This document shows positions 59,108-64,000 of a DNA stretch of 64,000 nt, in pieces; position 1 is the stretch's first letter; the number at the start of each line of letters is the position of its first letter. The notes beneath the pieces were generated by a model. That model was not told where the DNA came from and searched no databases. It saw nothing but the letters and a program-made list of their open reading frames with translations. Source of the stretch: an uncultured Lachnospiraceae bacterium (GTDB taxonomy: Bacteria > Bacillota > Clostridia > Lachnospirales > Lachnospiraceae); assembly GCA_902801515.1 (NCBI GenBank), contig CADCII010000010.1, positions 52,788 to 116,787 of the forward strand, written 5' to 3'. The position numbers and the translations under genes are program-made.

Positions 59108-59704
59108 TCAGTTCATTTTCTGGACATCTGCAAAGTCCATGCTGACCGGTGCTCCGTTCATGAATTCAGGGATGCTTATCTTGACCTGTCTTCTCGACTC
59201 GTCGATCTCACGGACCTCACCAATCGTATTGACCCAGACGCCATTCGTAACGCGGACCGAATCGCCGACTTCGAAGTCGACTTCCGTAACCGGTGCGCGA
59301 ACGCCGAGATTCAGCATCTCTTCCTCTGAAAGCGGAACCGGCTTGGTCGGTTCTGAACCGACGAATCCGGTAACACCTCTGGTGTTGCGAACGATGTACC
59401 AGTTGTCCTCATTCATGATCATGTGAACAAAAACATATCCCGGGAAAAGCTTCTTATTAACAAGCTTCGCCTGTGCCGGTCTCTTCGGCTTCGGAGGAAT
59501 GCGTTCGCCCTCTTCGGTGTACTGAACCTGATCGGACTCCTCATCTTCACTCTTCTTGGTCTCAAGTACTTCCTGAGTCGGTACTCTGACCTCGAGGATC
59601 TGATCCTCCAGATGCCTGTTCTTAATGGTTTTGTCCAGATTTGCCTTTACCTTATTCTCATAGCCGGAATAGGTGTGGCAGACGTACCAATATGCCTGTG
59701 CCAT
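59108..59704 (-). CDS. nusG: transcription termination/antitermination factor NusG
   Basis: RNA polymerase-binding elongation factor of 198 residues. The NGN domain has WYVCHTYSGYENKVKANLDK and LFPGYVFVHM, split by a charged insertion (about 55-75) usual in this family. The C-terminal KOW is FEVGDSVRVTNGVW. The ATG at 59704 is preferred; a TTG two codons upstream has the better-spaced GGAG. It lies between secE and rplK. Confidence 0.97.
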   Translation of the reverse strand: MAQAYWYVCHTYSGYENKVKANLDKTIKNRHLEDQILEVRVPTQEVLETKKSEDEESDQVQYTEEGERIPPKPKRPAQAKLVNKKLFPGYVFVHMIMNEDNWYIVRNTRGVTGFVGSEPTKPVPLSEEEMLNLGVRAPVTEVDFEVGDSVRVTNGVWVNTIGEVREIDESRRQVKISIPEFMNGAPVSMDFADVQKMN

Positions 59705-59746
59705 GTACAATCTTTCTCCCTGTGTTCACTGAAACAGATCTGCCTC

Positions 59747-59953
59747 TCAGGCAAGTCCGATCAGGAAATCAATGCCATGCTGGATCAGGAAATCCAGGAT
59801 AGCGATGATGACTCCGAGGATAACCGAAACAACAACGACAGCAGTGGTCTTCTTTGCAAGATCCTCCTGTGTCGGCCAGATGATCTTGCGCCATTCAGCT
59901 TTGACGCCTTCCCACCAGGTCTTTGTCTTAGAAACCTGCTGTTTTTCTGCCAT
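59747..59953 (-). CDS. secE: preprotein translocase subunit SecE
   Basis: Single-span Sec translocon subunit of 68 residues. The amphipathic helix WWEGVKAEWRKIIWPTQEDL and a C-terminal membrane segment (TTAVVVVSVILGVIIAILDF) match the short Gram-positive form. It lies between rpmG and nusG. Confidence 0.97.
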   Translation of the reverse strand: MAEKQQVSKTKTWWEGVKAEWRKIIWPTQEDLAKKTTAVVVVSVILGVIIAILDFLIQHGIDFLIGLA

Positions 59954-59978
59954 AATATCTTACCTCTTAAGTCACCGA

Positions 59979-60128
59979 TTACTTTGTTTCCTTGTGCATC
60001 GTATGCTTCTTGCAGAACGGGCAATACTTTCTGACCTCCATCCTCTCCGGATGGTTCTTCTTCTCTTTGGTCAGGTTGTAGTTCCTGCGCTTGCATTCCG
60101 TGCACGCCAACGTGATTCGTGTACGCAC
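59979..60128 (-). CDS. rpmG: 50S ribosomal protein L33, zinc-binding form
   Basis: Large-subunit protein of 49 residues from GTG 60128, giving (M)[23 protein letters not shown] lies 8 nt upstream. Four Cys (CTEC and CPFC) make this the C+ form. Longer in-frame ORF sequence upstream is leader. It heads the secE-nusG-rplKA unit. Confidence 0.94.
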   Translation of the reverse strand: MRTRITLACTECKRRNYNLTKEKKNHPERMEVRKYCPFCKKHTMHKETK

Positions 60129-60240
60129 AACTTCTACCTCGCCTTTCTTGAATTGTCTCAGAAGACAGCCGCTTATTACCGTCTTCCGGGGCACCTCAGG
60201 ACACACTCCTAGAGGGACCCGTTTTTCCATACGCCGGACA

Positions 60241-60270
60241 ATTATAGCATCGGGCCTGCAGAGACGTCAA
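60241..60270 (-). promoter_or_regulatory. promoter of rpmG-secE-nusG-rplKA
   Basis: Minus strand TTGACG (60270-60265), an 18-nt spacer and perfect TATAAT (60246-60241), about 115 nt before the rpmG GTG. Confidence 0.82.
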
Positions 60271-60317
60271 GCAGAAAAATAAGTCTGCAGCCAGATGGAT
60301 TCTTTTCCTTCTATAAT

Positions 60318-60381
60318 ATAAAAATGACAGACCGCCGGACCGGAACTGAACTTCCGAATCCTGCGGCCTACAGTCTTTGTC
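60318..60381 (-). terminator. terminator after the 34-aa small ORF
   Basis: Long imperfect hairpin (60326-60381) with paired segments gaca/tgtc, agac/gtct, gccgc/gcgg and ggaa/ttcc, then ATTTTTAT on the minus strand. It begins 12 nt after the small ORF stop codon. Confidence 0.6.
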
Positions 60382-60392
60382 ACTGTCTCTGG

Positions 60393-60497
60393 TTAAATGA
60401 AATGGCAGATCCCGCTCCACTGTTCCAGGTAGGGGTCCACGAATTTATTATCAACCGGTGTAAACAGCCATTCAATAAACATTTTAATCTTCTTCAT
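60393..60497 (-). CDS. candidate 34-aa small protein
   Basis: ORF with ATG at 60497 and TAA at 60395-60393. The product starts MKKIKMFIEWLF, continues TPVDNKFVDPYLEQW and ends SGICHFI. AAAAGGAGAAAA lies 9-10 nt before the ATG; an earlier ATG in another frame stops after two codons. The N-terminal part could form a short amphipathic or membrane-associated helix. A terminator-like hairpin follows at once. I do not recognise it. It could be a small peptide linked to the upstream nuclease-like gene or chance. Confidence 0.4.
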   Translation of the reverse strand: MKKIKMFIEWLFTPVDNKFVDPYLEQWSGICHFI

Positions 60498-60607
60498 TTC
60501 ATTTTTCTCCTTTTCAAATGAACCCAATGATCTGAATCATTTATGTTTTGTTTTCTTTATGGCTGTATCGTACCATCGGCTTTATCACAGAACTGTCATA
60601 GCTTTAG

Positions 60608-60649
60608 TTACCCCAGAACATTACCCCGGAAAATCCAGTTACCCCAGAA
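60608..60649. repeat. three short TTACCCC[AG]GAA repeats
   Basis: Copies lie at 60608-60618, 60621-60631 and 60639-60649. The last one includes the stop codon of the nuclease-like gene on the minus strand. Spacing is irregular (13 and 18 nt), so this is not a CRISPR. Confidence 0.5.
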
Positions 60650-61448
60650 ACCCGATAAACTCGTCAAACAGATTGAACAGCATGTCCCCGGAACAGACCG
60701 GAACCTCGGCCGTGCTTCCGGGCAGCTGCTCCCAGCTGTAGAGATCCGACGCCCTTGTGAGCACCAGAGCCGGTATGACCTCATATTCTTCTCCGAAGAT
60801 CACTTCAAGATATCTCGCGTATTTCACCGCCTGCAGTTCTTCGTCCGGGTCGATAACATCTTTCATCTTGAACTCCAGGGAAAACACTTTGTTCTGTGTG
60901 ATCACGAGAACGTCCGCATAGATCCGGATATGCCTTGCTCTTTTGATCCGCAGTTCAAAACAGATCTCCCACTGCTTCCAGTCCTCGCCAGTGTCTTTAC
61001 TGGTGTCTTCGCAGATGCCTGTGTCGGTGTCTGCGCCGGCGTTCCGTTCCATCATCTCCAGGTCAGAGAACAGTACTATCATCACTTCCCGTGAATCCCG
61101 AAATGAATGGATCAAGCCTCTCGTGTCATTCAGATTCCGCCCAATATTCCGGCAACCGTTCTCCAGCTCTTCCAGCCATTCCTCCTCAGTTAATGACAGG
61201 AAGTCCTCCACCCGGCCGTAATACCCGCAGAAATCCGCAAGTCCCACATGTGGCCGGTTCTGCCGGATCAGGCCGTGCCACAGATAATCGTCATCCCTGT
61301 AACACAGTTCACGGATAAATGGCGCGCTGTACAGAAGTCTGTTAATATCTGACTTCTCCACGCCGGTCTCTTTCGCGATCTCCCTGGCCTTGATTCCGTC
61401 ATGACTGCAGATGGAAGAATAGATTCTGATCTCCTGTGTATCATGCAT
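60639..61448 (-). CDS. winged-helix protein with PD-(D/E)XK nuclease-like domain
   Basis: A 269-residue cytosolic protein that I cannot name. Residues 5-60 look like a winged helix (SHDGIKAREIAKETGVEKSD, then LLYSAPFIRELC and DDDYLWH). Residues 160-235 show the spacing of a PD-(D/E)XK core: Asp179 (YADVLVIT), Glu192-x-Lys194 (SLEFKMKD), then Gln206 and Tyr210 (LQAVKYARYLE). This suggests a DNA nuclease or a DNA-binding domain of a larger system. No helicase or methylase is adjacent. It starts 3 nt after the PAP2 gene. Confidence 0.6.
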   Translation of the reverse strand: MHDTQEIRIYSSICSHDGIKAREIAKETGVEKSDINRLLYSAPFIRELCYRDDDYLWHGLIRQNRPHVGLADFCGYYGRVEDFLSLTEEEWLEELENGCRNIGRNLNDTRGLIHSFRDSREVMIVLFSDLEMMERNAGADTDTGICEDTSKDTGEDWKQWEICFELRIKRARHIRIYADVLVITQNKVFSLEFKMKDVIDPDEELQAVKYARYLEVIFGEEYEVIPALVLTRASDLYSWEQLPGSTAEVPVCSGDMLFNLFDEFIGFLG

Positions 61449-61451
61449 AAG

Positions 61452-62438
61452 TCACCTGCTCTGCCCGCCGCCGGACATCGCATTTCCCTGCTCTGCCCCG
61501 GCACGCTTTTCCAGAAATACAAAGAACAGCGGGAACAGGAACACCACATAAAAGATCTGCATAAAACAGGATATCATGGTGCCGGCAGCACCCCCTATCA
61601 GTTCTTTCACAGGCGGACACAGGATCAGGCTGATCACATAGTAACTGAGCATTCCACCCGCAAAACGGGCAACCCGGCCTCTCATGGAAATGTTCGTATG
61701 GAACCGTACAAACCGGCGCTCCAGGATCCAGCCTGTCAGAAATGCGCTGCAATATCCGATTCCCTTGAATGTATCCATGGCCATCTTCGCGCCGTCCACG
61801 ATCAGCTGTCCTTCCGCGTCGAAATCTTCAGGATAGGCTTTCAGAGAAGCATACACGGCAAGCAGAACAGCCAGGCCGATCCCGACAGCTACTACCCATA
61901 CATCCATTTCCGGATGCTCCTTCAGCCAGCTCATCAGTTTCCCGGCCAGGAACATGACCAGTACTCCGGCAGCTGCGCCGACCAGCACATCCTGCGGCGT
62001 ATGGACACCCAGGAAATTGCGGCTGAACGCCACCAGGAACAGCATGAGCCACATCAGGATCCTCAGACCTCTGCCAAGTTCCCGCCGTATCGCGGATCCG
62101 CCGAAGACCGTGGCAGCATTCATAGTATGTCCGCTGGGAAATGAATACCCGGTCGCGGTTACTATAGCCGTCTCATCCGGAACGATCCTCGCATCCCTGA
62201 TCCACGGCCGGTACACACAGGCAGTCACCTTCAGAAATCCGTTCATCAGACGGTTCCCGCTCCAGCCCAGAAACAGATACTCTCCATATTCCTTATTAAC
62301 ACACCAGTATACTGCAGCAATCAGGAGAACGACGGTATTCAACTCTCCCCACCAGGTCATTTTCGACAAAAAAGAAGTGAGCAGCGAACCCGGGCCTCCC
62401 CTGAACTGCTGCAAATGATAAAGATAATTGATATCCAT
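61452..62438 (-). CDS. PAP2 superfamily membrane phosphatase
   Basis: Predicted lipid or undecaprenyl-pyrophosphate phosphatase of 328 residues with seven or so hydrophobic segments. The three-part signature is complete: Lys70-x6-Arg77 (KVTACVYRPW), Ser102-Gly-His104 (FPSGHTMNAAT) and Arg140-x5-His146-x3-Asp150 (SRNFLGVHTPQD). The C-terminal third is an extra membrane domain of unknown role. It is between the exonuclease and the winged-helix protein. Confidence 0.88.
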   Translation of the reverse strand: MDINYLYHLQQFRGGPGSLLTSFLSKMTWWGELNTVVLLIAAVYWCVNKEYGEYLFLGWSGNRLMNGFLKVTACVYRPWIRDARIVPDETAIVTATGYSFPSGHTMNAATVFGGSAIRRELGRGLRILMWLMLFLVAFSRNFLGVHTPQDVLVGAAAGVLVMFLAGKLMSWLKEHPEMDVWVVAVGIGLAVLLAVYASLKAYPEDFDAEGQLIVDGAKMAMDTFKGIGYCSAFLTGWILERRFVRFHTNISMRGRVARFAGGMLSYYVISLILCPPVKELIGGAAGTMISCFMQIFYVVFLFPLFFVFLEKRAGAEQGNAMSGGGQSR

Positions 62439-62495
62439 ACTGTGATCTTTTCCGAGCCATCCTGCGGCTCCAGCCGTTTACATTTTCCCAATTCT

Positions 62496-63029
62496 CTACA
62501 GCCTGTATGTCCTGATGAAATCCATCTCATTTGCCCCATCCTTAAGATACCTGAGGAGTATCTGAGCACAGGCGCGGCTGTCAGAATCCGCCCTGTGATG
62601 ATCAAGAGCAATCCCGTAATAGTCACAATCGACATTCAGGCTGTGCTTCCTCCCCGGATACAGTCTTCTTCCCATCTGAACCGTGCAGCAATACTTTGCG
62701 CTGCTTCTCCATTCGATGCCGTAATCGCACAGGCACTTCTTCAGCACGCCCATATCAAATACGGCATTGTGGGCAACGAGAATCCCGGAGGACATGACCG
62801 GTTCGATGGTCTCCCACAATTCCGGAAACGTCGGGGCCGTTCTCACTGTCTCCTCATCGATCCCTGTCAGTTGCGTATTGAAATAATCAAAGTGCGTCTC
62901 AGGGTTGACATAGGAGAAAAACGACTCCTGAATCCTGTCATTTTCCACCACACTGATCCCGATGGCACTCATCCGGTTATTGTAACGGTTTGGCGTCTCC
63001 ACATCGAATACTATGTAACGGTATCTCAT
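62496..63029 (-). CDS. DnaQ-like 3'-5' exonuclease (DEDDh)
   Basis: Stand-alone exonuclease domain of 177 residues. ExoI is Asp9-x-Glu11 (VFDVETPN), ExoII Asp92 (AHNAVFDMGVL) and ExoIII His145-x4-Asp150 (HRADSDSRA). It resembles polymerase III epsilon-type proofreading exonucleases but lacks any polymerase fusion. A role in repair or RNA/DNA trimming is likely; partners are not evident. Confidence 0.9.
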   Translation of the reverse strand: MRYRYIVFDVETPNRYNNRMSAIGISVVENDRIQESFFSYVNPETHFDYFNTQLTGIDEETVRTAPTFPELWETIEPVMSSGILVAHNAVFDMGVLKKCLCDYGIEWRSSAKYCCTVQMGRRLYPGRKHSLNVDCDYYGIALDHHRADSDSRACAQILLRYLKDGANEMDFIRTYRL

Positions 63030-63173
63030 ATTTCACCTGACATTGTAAGTTTTAGTCCTGCTATTATTATAGAAGATATGGTGACGCGTGACACCATTCT
63101 TCCGTCTTTATTGACAGAGGCAAATAAACCACTGCCGCATCGGCAGTTAATCACGAGTAAAGGAGTTTATATT

Positions 63174-63767
63174 ATGAAAATGAAAATTCTTGCAATCACT
63201 CTTACTGCAATCATGGCAGTTTCCTGGACATTACCCGCAGGGGCGAAAGGCACCTCCGCCGAGACAAAGAGCATCTCCGCTCCGACAAAGGGCATCTCCG
63301 CTCCGGCATCCGGCACCGCCGGCACTGAGACAGAAACCGCCCAGACAGAGACCGAAGAAGATTCTTTCAAAGTCGAGATCATAGATGAGTTGACTGTCGT
63401 CACCCCATACTACACCATCACTGTTCCGGATCACTGGGAAGATGCATACACTTTCATGACAGTTGACAATTTTACAGGCAAATGGTTAAAGCTGTTCCAT
63501 ACCGATCCGCACACAGGTCTTGCTGACGGCCACCTGTTCAGCATCCTTCTAACTGAAGATGAAGAATACGAAAAAATCGCCGATTTCGACCTTATTGGCG
63601 AGCTGGAAGACTCTGAGGGAAATGAATATCATGTGATCGCAGTATTTCCCACAGACGTACAGTACACCAGAGAAGGAAGGGATGCCTATATGGCTCTGTT
63701 CACCAACGCGGATACTGTTCTGGACAGCATCACAGCCGCAGACGGATGCGTGTATGAGAAATACTAA
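63174..63767 (+). CDS. small secreted protein of unknown function
   Basis: 197 residues from the ATG at 63174, with AAAGGAG 8-9 nt upstream; in-frame ORF sequence further upstream is antisense to the exonuclease and is not coding. A signal peptide (about 1-24, ending PAGAKG) is followed by a short Ser/Thr/Ala-rich stretch with three SA-x-x-K/S-G-I-S-like repeats and an acidic linker. A mature domain (about 65-197) contains YYTITVPDHWEDAY and VIAVFPTDVQYTREG. I do not recognise it. Similar short secreted proteins occur in Lachnospiraceae. Confidence 0.72.
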   Translation: MKMKILAITLTAIMAVSWTLPAGAKGTSAETKSISAPTKGISAPASGTAGTETETAQTETEEDSFKVEIIDELTVVTPYYTITVPDHWEDAYTFMTVDNFTGKWLKLFHTDPHTGLADGHLFSILLTEDEEYEKIADFDLIGELEDSEGNEYHVIAVFPTDVQYTREGRDAYMALFTNADTVLDSITAADGCVYEKY

Positions 63768-63835
63768 GCACCGGCAGTATCACGTGCAACGAAAAAATCA
63801 TGGGCTGTATACTCTTCCTTTTTAATACAGATTAA

Positions 63836-63915
63836 CATGAACTACCCACAACCGACTATCGTCGGATGGAGTTTCTATGCTGGCACATTCCCGTACCAGT
63901 TCCTGTGAGGGTCGC
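63836..63915 (-). mobile_element. right end of an IS200/IS605-type element (possible omega-RNA region)
   Basis: On the minus strand, after the tnpB-like stop, the sequence has gaaactcc, a hairpin tccgac-gatagt-cgg, and gggtagttca. A gaaActcc...gggTAGTTCA end of this kind is characteristic of IS605-type right ends, which also supply the 3' part of the TnpB guide RNA. The element end is placed near 63836; the left end is outside the window. Confidence 0.5.
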
Positions 63916-64000
63916 TTACGCGATCTTCACAGCATATGGCGTGTCCACGACGCCTCTATCCCATCCGGTTCCGTTTGGGATTACCTTTCTCAGGATGTTT
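63916..64000 (-). CDS. tnpB: C-terminal fragment of a TnpB-like protein (cut by window edge)
   Basis: The last 27 codons before TAA (63918-63916) read NILRKVIPNGTGWDRGVVDT and then PYAVKIA. NILRK in this position resembles the end of the DRD-x-NAA-x-NIL zinc-ribbon/RuvC region of TnpB proteins. Only the tail is visible, so the call rests mainly on the element end that follows. It could be another transposase. Confidence 0.45.
   Translation of the reverse strand, partial: NILRKVIPNGTGWDRGVVDTPYAVKIA

Noticed and set aside
60608-60649. CRISPR-like repeat
   Set aside because: Units are too short, spacing is irregular and no cas genes are nearby.
62415-63173. Upstream extension of the small secreted protein's frame
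   Set aside because: It runs antisense through the DnaQ-like exonuclease; the SD and signal peptide place the start at 63174.
1-64000. Complete prophage, conjugative element or known defence island
   Set aside because: No integrase, terminase, relaxase, restriction-modification pair or Cas gene is seen; only an IS end at the right edge.

Overview
The window comes from a low-GC-clade Firmicute, most likely a Lachnospiraceae-type member of Clostridia with near-50% GC. The evidence is a zinc-type S14, a KOW-domain protein between map and infA, an L22 N-terminal extension typical of that family, the HrcA/CIRCE heat-shock system, an asnA-type asparagine synthetase, a flavodiiron-flavin reductase-rubredoxin fusion typical of anaerobes, and LCP, VanZ-like and cell-wall-binding-repeat envelope proteins. 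Most genes are on the minus strand. These include the classic str-S10-spc cluster and the secE-nusG-rplKA-rplJL-rpoBC block.

Layout by coordinate. 1-4.3 kb: carAB (carB runs off the left edge). 4.4-10 kb: a minus-strand string of a GH3 glycosidase, a HAD phosphatase, an RlmI-like methyltransferase and a GNAT acetyltransferase. 10-12.4 kb: rubredoxin and a three-domain flavodiiron protein for O2/NO detoxification. 12.5-17.7 kb: hrcA-grpE-dnaK-dnaJ behind a CIRCE operator. 17.7-26 kb: a membrane-anchored SGNH protein (+), hemW-lepA (-), rpsT (+), holA (-), asnA (+), a probable 6S RNA and an LCP protein (-). 26-27.6 kb: tRNA-Leu(CAG) and a secreted cell-wall-binding protein. 27.7-40.6 kb: infA, KOW protein, map, adk, secY and the spc and S10 ribosomal genes back to rpsJ. 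40.7-46.3 kb: tRNA-Ala(CGC), a phosphoribosyltransferase, tuf, fusA, rpsG and rpsL. 46.5-47.5 kb: a VanZ-like gene on the opposite strand. 47.6-60.3 kb: rpoC, rpoB, an amidase, rplL, rplJ, rplA, rplK, nusG, secE and rpmG. 60.4-64 kb: an accessory segment with a possible 34-aa small protein, a winged-helix/PD-(D/E)XK-like protein, a PAP2 phosphatase, a DnaQ-like exonuclease, a small secreted protein and the apparent right end of an IS200/IS605-type element with the tail of tnpB.

Regulation is unusually legible. Near-consensus sigma-A promoters with 17-18 nt spacers precede carA, hrcA, rpsT, both tRNAs, rpsJ, tuf, rpsL, rpoB, rplJ and rpmG. There is a CIRCE operator, an rplJ leader carrying an intrinsic terminator, and a highly folded S10 leader. 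Intrinsic terminators delimit most units.

The strongest oddity is rplV. Its L22 lacks about 38 central residues (helix 3 and the first strand of the tunnel hairpin), and the join lies inside a small palindrome. Other points of interest are cell-envelope genes at junctions of housekeeping operons, a GrpE disordered tail that repeats the DnaK C-terminal tail motif, dispersed palindromes built on GTGACAGGCAC, the possible nuclease and small protein near 60.5 kb, and a possible omega-RNA region at the right edge. I saw no CRISPR array, prophage or complete recognised defence system.
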